A stretch of 64,000 bases of DNA, taken from contig NZ_JAPMLM010000068.1 in NCBI RefSeq assembly GCF_026410195.1, forward strand, positions 776,833 to 840,832, given 5' to 3'. A program made the position numbers and the translations under genes. The stretch comes from Xanthomarina sp. F2636L (GTDB taxonomy: Bacteria > Bacteroidota > Bacteroidia > Flavobacteriales > Flavobacteriaceae). Shown piece by piece: positions 37,281-44,513 of this stretch; position 1 is the stretch's first letter, and each line of letters starts with the position of its first letter. Under the pieces are notes generated by a model that saw only the letters and a list, made by a program, of their open reading frames with translations, was not told the DNA's origin and did not search any database.

Positions 37281-38249
37281 TTAGTAACCTACTTTTTCAC
37301 GAACACGCTTTAACACATCATTAGCCACAACTTTGGCTTTTTCTGCCCCTATGGCTAAAAGTCTGTCGATCTCATCTATATTATTCATATAATAATGATA
37401 ACGTTCACGTTCTGTTGCAAATTTTTCAATTATTAATTCAAAAAGTGCTTGCTTAGCATGTCCATAACCATAACCACCTAGTTCGTAATTGGTTTTCATG
37501 GTTTCAATTTGATCTTCAGAAGCCAATAAACTGTAAAGAGCAAAACAGTTGCAAGTTTTCCAATCTTTAGGATCTTCAAGCGCTGTGCTATCCGTTTCAA
37601 TAGTCATAATTTGCTTGCGAAGTTTCTTATCATCTAAAAAAATATTAATAATATTACCTTGACTTTTGCTCATTTTTCCACCATTGGTTCCAGGAACAAT
37701 CATGATGTTTTCTTGAATACTTCCTTCAGGCATAACAAAAGTCTCTCCCATTTTATTATGGAAACGAGAAGCCACATCACGTGTCATTTCTATGTGCTGT
37801 AATTGATCTTTTCCAACAGGAATAATATTTGCATCATATAACAAAATGTCGGCTGCCATAAGCATCGGGTAATAAAACAAACCAGAATTAACATCTTCCA
37901 ACCTGTCTGCTTTGTCCTTAAAACTATGCGCAAGTGTTAACCGCTGATATGGAAAAAAGCAACTTAAATACCAGGATAATTCTGTTACTTGAGGAATATC
38001 ACTTTGTCTGTAAAAAACTGTTTTTTCTACGTCCAAACCAAAAGCCAACCAGGTTGCAGCTGTAGAATATGTGTTGTTCCGTAAAAGTTCAGCATCTTTA
38101 ATTTGCGTTAGGGTATGTAGATTTGCTATAAACAGAAAAGAATCATTTTTAGGATCGTTAGCCATTTTAATAGCTGGAATTAACGCGCCTAAAATATTTC
38201 CTAAATGTGGTGTTCCTGTACTTTGAATGCCTGTTAAAATTCTTGCCAT
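37281..38249 (-). CDS. trpS: Tryptophanyl-tRNA synthetase
   Basis: A 322-residue class I aminoacyl-tRNA synthetase. The N terminus ILTGIQSTGTPHLGNILGA carries the HIGH-type motif as PHLGN, and GGKMSKSQGN near residue 189 is the KMSKS loop. GKDQLQHIEMTRD near 143 is the tryptophan-specific block. Length is normal. It has no operon partner. Confidence 0.97.
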   Translation of the reverse strand: MARILTGIQSTGTPHLGNILGALIPAIKMANDPKNDSFLFIANLHTLTQIKDAELLRNNTYSTAATWLAFGLDVEKTVFYRQSDIPQVTELSWYLSCFFPYQRLTLAHSFKDKADRLEDVNSGLFYYPMLMAADILLYDANIIPVGKDQLQHIEMTRDVASRFHNKMGETFVMPEGSIQENIMIVPGTNGGKMSKSQGNIINIFLDDKKLRKQIMTIETDSTALEDPKDWKTCNCFALYSLLASEDQIETMKTNYELGGYGYGHAKQALFELIIEKFATERERYHYYMNNIDEIDRLLAIGAEKAKVVANDVLKRVREKVGY

Positions 38250-38254
38250 AATAT

Positions 38255-38279
38255 TTCCTGCGAAAGCAGGAATCTTTTT
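38255..38279. repeat. Short GAAA-loop hairpin upstream of trpS
   Basis: TTCCTGC-GAAA-GCAGGAA forms a perfect 7-bp stem followed by TCTTTTT. It lies just before the trpS start on the opposite strand and matches the design of the hairpin at 21946 with compensated stem bases. Confidence 0.6.
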
Positions 38280-38365
38280 AATTAGTTATTCTATTTTTTT
38301 TTACAAGTTACAAAGGTAATTTTTTTGATACAATAGCTCAATAAATTTAAGTAGTTTTGGCCCCT

Positions 38366-39100
38366 ATGAGAATATTTAAGTATTTGTTTTGGATTTTATA
38401 TCGCATTTGGTTCTATATACTTGTAGCCTTACCCATTATCGTTTTATTTCCATTTCTAATTATTTCTATACTTAAAGAGTCTTGGTATCCATATTTTTTT
38501 AGAATAGCTCGAGTTTGGGCAAAATTTATTTTGTTTGGAATGGGTTTTGTTTGGAAAATTGAACATGAACAAGTTCCAAATCCAGACAAAAGCTACATGT
38601 TTATTGCCAACCATACATCTATGGCAGATATCATGCTCATGTTGGTATCGGTAAAAAAACCCTTTGTTTTTGTAGGAAAAAAAGAGTTGTCTAAAATTCC
38701 ACTATTCGGATTTTTCTATAAACGCACTTGTATTTTAGTAGATAGAAGCTCCGAAAGAAGTAGAAAAGCCGTGTTTTTAAGAGCTCAAAAACGATTGAAA
38801 CAAGGTTTAAGTATTTGTATTTTTCCCGAAGGTGGTGTTCCAGACGAAGCTATTGTTTTAGATACTTTTAAAGATGGAGCTTTTAGATTGGCCATCAACC
38901 ATCAGATTCCTGTGGTGCCTATGACGTTTATGGATAACAAAAAACGATTTTCTTATACTTTTTTTAGCGGTGGTCCAGGACGTATGCGTGTTAAAATTCA
39001 TCCCTTTATTAAAACGGAAGGACTAACTATTAAAGACACGAAAGAAGTGAATAGTAAAGCACGATCAACAATATTAAAAACCTTAGAAAGTAACGAATAA
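38366..39100 (+). CDS. plsC: 1-acyl-sn-glycerol-3-phosphate acyltransferase
   Basis: A membrane enzyme adding the second acyl chain in phosphatidate synthesis. ATG at 38366 (MRIFKYLFWILYRIW) is preferred over a TTG three codons upstream and gives 244 residues. An N-terminal hydrophobic stretch (about 8-36) anchors it. The acyltransferase motifs are NHTSMADIM (an NHxxxxD form of the catalytic HxxxxD) near residue 82, and the FPEGG motif near 149. It is followed by a hairpin terminator. Confidence 0.92.
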   Translation: MRIFKYLFWILYRIWFYILVALPIIVLFPFLIISILKESWYPYFFRIARVWAKFILFGMGFVWKIEHEQVPNPDKSYMFIANHTSMADIMLMLVSVKKPFVFVGKKELSKIPLFGFFYKRTCILVDRSSERSRKAVFLRAQKRLKQGLSICIFPEGGVPDEAIVLDTFKDGAFRLAINHQIPVVPMTFMDNKKRFSYTFFSGGPGRMRVKIHPFIKTEGLTIKDTKEVNSKARSTILKTLESNE

Positions 39101-39102
39101 AA

Positions 39103-39137
39103 AAAGCCACTCTTGGCACAGAGTAGCTTTCTTTTTT
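39103..39137 (+). terminator. Terminator after plsC
   Basis: AAAGCCACTCT pairs with AGAGTAGCTTT with one mismatch around a 6-base loop and is followed by a T-rich run. Confidence 0.7.
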
Positions 39138-39193
39138 GATTATTGTTATTCAAACTTCTTTGAAATTAACAAATTAATCTAACCAACCAAAAA

Positions 39194-40900
39194 CTAAAAT
39201 TTATAACTAAAACCAGTATAAACACCAATAATATATGGGTTGAAATTACCAGAGGTATTTTCGAACGCATTTAATTGGTATTTAAAAGTAGGCTCTAGAT
39301 TGAACTTAAATTTTTCTGTAAACTTATAGTCTAGTCCAACCCCAAAGTTGGTACTAAAACTCATGCTTTTTATATTGTTTGCTTCTCCTATATACGTGTT
39401 TTCATCGTTTAATTCAGAATATACTTCATTGCCATCTAAAATAAATGAACTAAAACCAGCAATCAGGTTTAGTCCTAATTTTTTGTTTCCAATTCGATAG
39501 CTTAACTCCACAGGAACTTCGAAATAACTAATGCGCTGACTAATTGCGGCATTCGACTTTGGACTTAAAGAATTATCTATTTGACCAACGCTTAAATTAT
39601 CTGCACTAATAGCTGTAAGAGATTTGTAACCTTCAGATAAATTGATGTTTCTTAAAGGACTTGGAGCTGTGCTACTATTTGCTATGTTTTCGTAAAGAAT
39701 AACATCGTTCGTGTCGTAACTCAAGTTTAAAGAACTTAATCCTGTACGTATGGATAGTTTCTTATTTAGATTGTAACTAACATTTACTCCATAACTGGTA
39801 TTTACTTCTCCGGTTTTAGAATTGTTTGCAAATTGATCGTCAATGTGAGAGCCTTTTCCCATCGAATTATAATAAACAGGCGCAACATTAGCATATACTT
39901 GCCACCTGTTTATTATGTCATCTTTCTCTTCTTCAATAAGATCTTGGTTAGCTGCAATAGCTTCTTCTATGGTTAAGTCTGTTTTGTTCAGTGCTTCTTC
40001 CACAGTTTCTTCTACCTCAGCTTCTGTATTTTCTTCTATGGCAATCCCAGTTTCTGTTGTGGTATTGCTTAATTGTTGTAATTGATTTTCAGTTTTTGTA
40101 TTATCGAATTCTAAATTGGTTTTACCATCTTTAGAGTTTGATTGTGTTACAGCTATATTATTGTTTTTAGTAGAGTTGTTGGTGTTATTAGAATTTTTAT
40201 TCGAGTACTTATCCGAAGTTTTTTTGCTCTCTGTCGGAGAGTTTTTAGTTAGTCGTGAATCGGTTTTACTGTTAGATGTTGAGAGGTTTGTTGAATTCTT
40301 TCCATCTTCAATTGAGCTTTTAACATCGAATTCAGTAGTTTTTTCTTCTGTACTCATTTTGCTCTTGGAACTTGTGTTTTCTGTAACTCGTGTATCGGTT
40401 ATATTTTTTTTAACAGAAAGGTTTGTAATATTATTATTGTTGAAAGGTTTTGATTGAAGACCTTCTTCTGAAGCTATTTGTGACTTATCTGAAGCATCTT
40501 CATCTTTATTAGTATTGTTGCTAATCTGAGATTCAGAAGTCGAAACTTTATTTACAACCTTATTTTTTTCGTTTGAAGTATTTGTAATAGTTGAATTTAT
40601 ATCAGTTTCATTAGAAGGGTTTGTAGCATCTTTTAAAGTGTTTTCAGTATCTACAACCTTTGTATTGTTTGTGTTAATAGAAAAATTATTATTCAATAAT
40701 AAACCTCCAACCGTTAACATTAAAAGTAATAGAGCTGCAACTCCAGCAACTTTATACCAAAAAGGAAATACTTTCTTTTTGTCTTTTTGTGGTTGGTTTA
40801 ATTTGTTTTGAATGCTGTTCCAAACTTGTGGGTTTGGTGACACTTCAAAGTCTTTGAATTTTTCTTGAAAAACTCTATCTATATGTTTTTTATCACTCAT
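39194..40900 (-). CDS. Dual membrane-spanning anti-sigma factor with C-terminal outer-membrane beta-barrel
   Basis: A 568-residue protein with an unusual layout. Residues 1-43 form a short cytoplasmic part (IDRVFQEKFKDFEVSPNPQVW), typical of Bacteroidota anti-sigma proteins. One membrane helix lies at about 46-70. Residues about 72-310 are a low-complexity Asn/Ser/Thr/Lys linker. Residues about 330-568 look like a PF13568-type outer-membrane barrel (amphipathic strands, ending in the C-terminal phenylalanine of GFSYKF). The gene overlaps the ECF sigma gene by one base. This matches the dual-membrane anti-sigma (Dma) design described in Bacteroides thetaiotaomicron; the match is by architecture only. 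Confidence 0.82.
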   Translation of the reverse strand: MSDKKHIDRVFQEKFKDFEVSPNPQVWNSIQNKLNQPQKDKKKVFPFWYKVAGVAALLLLMLTVGGLLLNNNFSINTNNTKVVDTENTLKDATNPSNETDINSTITNTSNEKNKVVNKVSTSESQISNNTNKDEDASDKSQIASEEGLQSKPFNNNNITNLSVKKNITDTRVTENTSSKSKMSTEEKTTEFDVKSSIEDGKNSTNLSTSNSKTDSRLTKNSPTESKKTSDKYSNKNSNNTNNSTKNNNIAVTQSNSKDGKTNLEFDNTKTENQLQQLSNTTTETGIAIEENTEAEVEETVEEALNKTDLTIEEAIAANQDLIEEEKDDIINRWQVYANVAPVYYNSMGKGSHIDDQFANNSKTGEVNTSYGVNVSYNLNKKLSIRTGLSSLNLSYDTNDVILYENIANSSTAPSPLRNINLSEGYKSLTAISADNLSVGQIDNSLSPKSNAAISQRISYFEVPVELSYRIGNKKLGLNLIAGFSSFILDGNEVYSELNDENTYIGEANNIKSMSFSTNFGVGLDYKFTEKFKFNLEPTFKYQLNAFENTSGNFNPYIIGVYTGFSYKF

Positions 40901-41442
40901 TACAAGGTATGCGTGTTTAAACTTGTTTTGTAATCTTCAATTTTATCTTTTAAAATCTTTCTAGCTCTTGCCAAATTAGATTTTGAGGTTCCTGTTGAAA
41001 TTTCCAACATGTCTGCAATATCTTTATGTGAATAGCCATCTAAAACATAGAGGTTAAAAACCAATCTGTATCGGTCTGGTAATTCTTGAATTATCTGTAA
41101 AAGAAACTCGATTGAAACATCGTCGTCTTCAACAGTTACTTCTACATCTTCGATATTTGTATCATCAATAATCTCAAAAACACTTTGATTTCTATAGCGT
41201 TGTAATGCTGTGTTAATGGTTATTCGTTTTAGCCAACCTTCAAAAGAACCTTTGTGTTTATATTGCGATATTTTATTAAAAATAATCACAAAAGCATCTT
41301 GCAGATTATCTTCTGCTTCAGCATAGTTTTTACAATACTTTAAGCAAACAGAAAACAATTTACCCGAAAAGAGTTGATATAGTTCTGCCTGTGCTTTCGT
41401 ATCATTATTACTACATTTTTGTATGAGTTGTTTTAAACCCAA
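40900..41442 (-). CDS. ECF-type RNA polymerase sigma factor
   Basis: A 180-residue group IV sigma factor. Region 2 spans about 15-85 (AEDNLQDAFVIIFNKI, then GSFEGWLKRITINTALQRYR), and region 4 about 115-170 (LPDRYRLVFNLYVLDGYSHKDIADML and SKSNLARARKILK). Regions 1.1 and 3 are absent. Its stop overlaps the anti-sigma start (TAATG), so the two are coupled, and a lipoprotein gene lies 28 bases upstream in the same direction. Its likely promoter is the 32-bp element at 41891-41922. Confidence 0.92.
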   Translation of the reverse strand: MGLKQLIQKCSNNDTKAQAELYQLFSGKLFSVCLKYCKNYAEAEDNLQDAFVIIFNKISQYKHKGSFEGWLKRITINTALQRYRNQSVFEIIDDTNIEDVEVTVEDDDVSIEFLLQIIQELPDRYRLVFNLYVLDGYSHKDIADMLEISTGTSKSNLARARKILKDKIEDYKTSLNTHTL

Positions 41443-41470
41443 ATGATTACGTATTAATTTAATAAAGTTA

Positions 41471-41869
41471 TTAATCTACTACTGGAACTTCAACAACCAT
41501 ATAATTGTTGCCTCCTTGCCAAAATTTAAAAATATAAGATCCGCTTTGGGTTGCTTTTAAATTAAACGAAGTTTCCATTTCTTCATTTAATGTTTCGCAA
41601 TTATTATTTCCAGAAACCACATAAGCAACAACTGCTACTGTGCGTTCATTAGCTTCCTGTACAAAATAAATGTTATTAAAGGCATAACAAGTGGAAGGTC
41701 TAATATAGGTTAAAGTAATCTCATACGTGTCACCCAAATGGAATTGATCTGGCACAATAGCACTTTCTACAGGTAGAATTTCATAATAAACATCTTGTGC
41801 GCTATCGTCGCTAGTACTACAAGAGAAAATGAAACTAACCAATAAATAGTAGGCTACAAATTTCTTCAT
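41471..41869 (-). CDS. Hypothetical lipoprotein of the ECF sigma operon
   Basis: A 132-residue lipoprotein with signal peptide KFVAYYLLVSFIFS and lipobox cysteine near residue 17 (FSCSTSDD). The ATG at 41869 (MKKFVAYY) is preferred over one four codons upstream because it gives a standard signal peptide and leaves room for a transcript start after the promoter. The mature domain is beta-rich with a cysteine pair (STCYAF, NNNCETL) and resembles a small Ig-like fold. The family is not recognised. It is first in the operon with the sigma factor and the barrel anti-sigma protein, so a role in sensing is possible. Confidence 0.75.
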   Translation of the reverse strand: MKKFVAYYLLVSFIFSCSTSDDSAQDVYYEILPVESAIVPDQFHLGDTYEITLTYIRPSTCYAFNNIYFVQEANERTVAVVAYVVSGNNNCETLNEEMETSFNLKATQSGSYIFKFWQGGNNYMVVEVPVVD

Positions 41870-41890
41870 TAAAAAATACATATTTATCTT

Positions 41891-41922
41891 GTAGATGCAG
41901 AAAGTATAAAAAGGTTGCGTGA
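41891..41922 (-). promoter_or_regulatory. Conserved 32-bp element, copy 1: probable ECF-sigma promoter
   Basis: Read on the minus strand the element begins TCACGCAACC and ends CATCTAC, and it is identical over 32 bases to the plus-strand copy at 43036-43067. GCAACC and CATCTA sit about 15 bases apart, like the AAC-containing -35 and the -10 box of ECF promoters. The element ends about 22 bases before the lipoprotein ATG, as expected for a promoter of that operon. Confidence 0.65.
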
Positions 41923-41930
41923 GATATTAA

Positions 41931-41959
41931 AAAATCCCGATACAAGTCGGGATTTTTTT
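41931..41959 (-). terminator. Terminator of recA
   Basis: AAAATCCCGA pairs with TCGGGATTTT around TACAAG, with T-runs in both directions. It lies just after the recA stop and just before the ECF promoter that drives the next operon. Confidence 0.85.
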
Positions 41960-41961
41960 CT

Positions 41962-42969
41962 TTATTCTTTATTAGCTTTTAGCTGAGCTTTAATTTTTTG
42001 TTCCAGTTCGTCTTGTAATTCTGGATTGTCTTTTATTAAGGCTTTAACAGCATCTCTACCTTGACCTAATTTGGTTTCGCCATAACTAAACCACGATCCT
42101 GCCTTTTTAATAATTTCAAAATCTACAGCAATATCTAAAATCTCGCCAACTTTCGAGATTCCTTCTCCATACATAATATCAAATTCCGCCATCTTGAAAG
42201 GAGGAGCGACTTTGTTTTTCACCACTTTAACTCTGGTTTTGTTTCCAGTTACATTCCCATCTGTTTCTTTAATTTGTGTAGAACGTCTAATATCTAATCT
42301 TACAGAAGCGTAGAATTTTAAGGCATTTCCACCAGTTGTAGTTTCTGGGTTTCCAAACATTACCCCAATTTTTTCACGTAATTGGTTAATAAAGATTACG
42401 GTACAATGTGTTTTGCTAATCGAAGCTGTTAGTTTTCTTAAGGCTTGCGACATCAATCTAGCATGAAGCCCCATCTTAGAATCTCCCATCTCACCTTCAA
42501 TTTCACTTTTTGGTGTTAAAGCTGCTACCGAGTCAATAACAACAATATCTATAGCACCAGAACGAATTAGGTTATCAGCAATCTCTAAAGCTTGTTCTCC
42601 GTTATCTGGCTGCGAAATAACAAGGTTATCAATATCAATTCCTAAGTTGGCTGCATATGTTCTATCAAATGCATGTTCTGCATCAATAAATGCAGCAATA
42701 CCGCCAGCTTTTTGAGCTTCTGCAATAGCGTGTAAGGTTAACGTTGTTTTACCAGAAGATTCTGGACCATAAATTTCAATCACGCGTCCTCTTGGATATC
42801 CACCAACGCCTAAGGCAATATCTAATCCTAAAGACCCTGAAGATATAGCATCGACATCAACAACCGCTTGGTCGCTCATTTTCATGACTGTTCCTTTACC
42901 GTATGCTTTATCTAATTTATCTAAAGTAAGTTTTAATGCTTTTAATTTTGCTTCTTTTTCGTTGCTCAT
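41962..42969 (-). CDS. recA: Recombinase RecA
   Basis: A 335-residue strand-exchange protein. Walker A is GPESSGKTT near residue 69, Walker [13 protein letters not shown] near 141, and the loop L2/[22 protein letters not shown] block lies near 195. The C-terminal acidic tail is short. Length is typical. It is a single-gene transcript ending at the adjacent terminator, and it is bracketed by inverted copies of the 32-bp element at 41891 and 43036. Confidence 0.98.
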   Translation of the reverse strand: MSNEKEAKLKALKLTLDKLDKAYGKGTVMKMSDQAVVDVDAISSGSLGLDIALGVGGYPRGRVIEIYGPESSGKTTLTLHAIAEAQKAGGIAAFIDAEHAFDRTYAANLGIDIDNLVISQPDNGEQALEIADNLIRSGAIDIVVIDSVAALTPKSEIEGEMGDSKMGLHARLMSQALRKLTASISKTHCTVIFINQLREKIGVMFGNPETTTGGNALKFYASVRLDIRRSTQIKETDGNVTGNKTRVKVVKNKVAPPFKMAEFDIMYGEGISKVGEILDIAVDFEIIKKAGSWFSYGETKLGQGRDAVKALIKDNPELQDELEQKIKAQLKANKE

Positions 42970-43035
42970 TTCTCTATATTTTATCTTGTAAAAGTGATGC
43001 TAAAATACTACTTCTTTTTTCAGTTTACAATTTTA

Positions 43036-43067
43036 TCACGCAACCTTTTTATACTTTCTGCATCTAC
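43036..43067 (+). promoter_or_regulatory. Conserved 32-bp element, copy 2: probable ECF-sigma promoter
   Basis: Perfect inverted copy of the element at 41891-41922, reading TCACGCAACC to CATCTAC on the plus strand. It faces the small open frame at 43129-43248 and a terminator at 43315, so it likely starts a short transcript of about 270 bases. Confidence 0.6.
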
Positions 43068-43128
43068 TATATAAAGTGGGAAAATTTTAACTGTGAAAAA
43101 GAAAAAAATAAACACTCGCTTTTAATAA

Positions 43129-43248
43129 ATGATTAGTTTAAACTTAAAAGTGTCAAAGACTATGAAATTTTTTAAAAAATGTATTAATGCACTAGGTGTT
43201 TCAGTGGCTATATTTATAAATAGTAACTGTAAAGCCGATGGAGGTTAA
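43129..43248 (+). CDS. Tiny protein (28-39 aa) under the second ECF-type promoter
   Basis: An open frame from ATG 43129, or from ATG 43162 in the same frame, to TAA 43246-43248, giving 39 or 28 residues. The shorter form MKFFKKCINALGVSVAIFIN is signal-peptide-like with two basic residues and a hydrophobic core, and the frame ends CKADGG. It lies downstream of the 32-bp element and upstream of a perfect terminator. It has no recognisable family. It could be a small exported peptide, a membrane peptide, or just the coding-looking part of a non-coding RNA. Confidence 0.45.
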   Translation: MISLNLKVSKTMKFFKKCINALGVSVAIFINSNCKADGG

Positions 43249-43306
43249 CTCGTAACAATGTTTTTTCGATTTAGAAATTAAATTAAAAAATATTAATAAC
43301 GAGTTA
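43245..43306 (+). ncRNA. Long-range stem in the short transcript after the tiny gene
   Basis: TAACTCGT at 43245-43252 is complementary to ACGAGTTA at 43299-43306. The first arm includes the tiny gene's stop codon, so translation would affect folding. It may be part of a structured small RNA. Confidence 0.3.
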
Positions 43307-43314
43307 GTCTACTT

Positions 43315-43348
43315 AAAGCACTTTATAAATTTTTATAAAGTGCTTTTT
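43315..43348 (+). terminator. Terminator of the short transcript
   Basis: A perfect 15-bp stem (43315-43329 with 43332-43346) with a 2-base centre ends in a T-run. No longer gene lies between this and the 32-bp element. Confidence 0.85.
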
Positions 43349-43382
43349 GGTTTAAGGAAATCTATAAAAATATAAAAAACAT

Positions 43383-43390
43383 TACCTTTG
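43383..43390 (+). promoter_or_regulatory. Probable -7 element of trhO
   Basis: TACCTTTG matches TAnnTTTG 39 bases before the trhO ATG. No good -33 box is seen at the usual spacing. Confidence 0.4.
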
Positions 43391-43429
43391 CAGCAAAAAT
43401 AATCTTTAACCTTAAAAAATTAGTATAGC

Positions 43430-44503
43430 ATGCAACTGTACAATACCTTAAGCGCTAAAGAAAGAGCCGAACTTATCGAGCAAGCGGGAAAAGAACGCTT
43501 GACCATCTCTTTCTACAAATACGCCAAAATTGATAATCCTGAAATTTTTAGAGATCACTTATTCTTAACTTGGAATAAACTTGATGTTCTGGGAAGAATT
43601 TATGTCGCTCACGAAGGCATAAACGCTCAACTTTCAGTCCCAGCAGATAATTTTAATCTTTTTAAAAACCATTTAGATACCATTTCGTTTTTAGAAAATG
43701 TGCGATTGAATATTGCCATTGAACACGATAATTTTTCATTTTTAAAACTAAAAGTGAAAGTACGCGATAAAATTGTAGCCGATGGATTAAACGATGATAC
43801 GTTTGATGTGACTAATCTAGGAATTCATGTAGAAGCTGAACAATTTAATGAGCTTATTGACGATCCAAACGTCGTTTTGGTTGATATGAGAAATCATTAC
43901 GAAAGTGAAATAGGACATTTTAAAAATGCCCTAACTCCAGATGTGGATACCTTTCGGGAATCGTTAGATATTATTGAAGCAGATTTAAGAGATCATAAAG
44001 AAGATAAAAAACTAGTCATGTATTGCACTGGAGGTATCCGTTGCGAAAAAGCAAGTGCTTACTACAAACACAAAGGTTTTAAAAATGTGTATCAACTAGA
44101 AGGAGGCATCATTAATTACGTGAGACAAGTTGAAGCTAAAGGTTTAGAAAATAAATTTATTGGAAAGAATTTTGTGTTCGATGAACGTCGTTCGGAGCGT
44201 ATTTCAGACGATGTAATTGCACATTGCCACCAATGTGGCGAACCAGCTGATTTACATACAAACTGCGCTAATTCTGCATGTCATTTATTGTTTATTCAGT
44301 GTGAGGCTTGCAAAGAAAAAATGGAAAACTGCTGTTCTTCACATTGTCAGGAAATTATCCAGTTAACTTTCGAGGAACAAAAAGCTTTGCGTAAAGGACA
44401 AGGTAATAGTAATGACATCTTTAAAAAAGGACGAGCAGACCATTTACCTTATAAAACCGATTTGCGTAACATATTTGATAATTTTAAAAGTAAAACACCT
44501 TAA
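43430..44503 (+). CDS. trhO: tRNA uridine-34 hydroxylase TrhO (rhodanese family)
   Basis: A 357-residue cytoplasmic enzyme that, as shown for E. coli YceA/TrhO, uses oxygen to make 5-hydroxyuridine at tRNA position 34. The N-terminal acylphosphatase-like domain (about 25-120, AHEGINAQLSVP) is followed by a rhodanese domain (about 130-230) with active-site loop YCTGGIRCEKAS near residue 196. The C-terminal region has paired cysteines (CHQCGEPAD, CEACKEKMENCC) that may bind metal. It is followed directly by a TrhP-like U32 gene. Confidence 0.93.
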   Translation: MQLYNTLSAKERAELIEQAGKERLTISFYKYAKIDNPEIFRDHLFLTWNKLDVLGRIYVAHEGINAQLSVPADNFNLFKNHLDTISFLENVRLNIAIEHDNFSFLKLKVKVRDKIVADGLNDDTFDVTNLGIHVEAEQFNELIDDPNVVLVDMRNHYESEIGHFKNALTPDVDTFRESLDIIEADLRDHKEDKKLVMYCTGGIRCEKASAYYKHKGFKNVYQLEGGIINYVRQVEAKGLENKFIGKNFVFDERRSERISDDVIAHCHQCGEPADLHTNCANSACHLLFIQCEACKEKMENCCSSHCQEIIQLTFEEQKALRKGQGNSNDIFKKGRADHLPYKTDLRNIFDNFKSKTP

Positions 44504-44513
44504 TCTTCTGGTT

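Noticed and set aside
40116..40457. Plus-strand open frame of 113 codons opposite the barrel anti-sigma gene
   Set aside because: Its Leu/Val/Phe/Ser-rich composition is the complement of the Asn/Ser/Thr linker region; it has no start context or family.
43240..43248. GG at the end of the tiny protein as a double-glycine bacteriocin leader
   Set aside because: Nothing follows the GG before the stop codon, so there is no core peptide, and no C39 peptidase gene is nearby.
44412..44513. Upstream extension of the U32 gene into trhO
   Set aside because: The sequence is an out-of-frame reading of trhO; family members start near MQHIELMAPAG.
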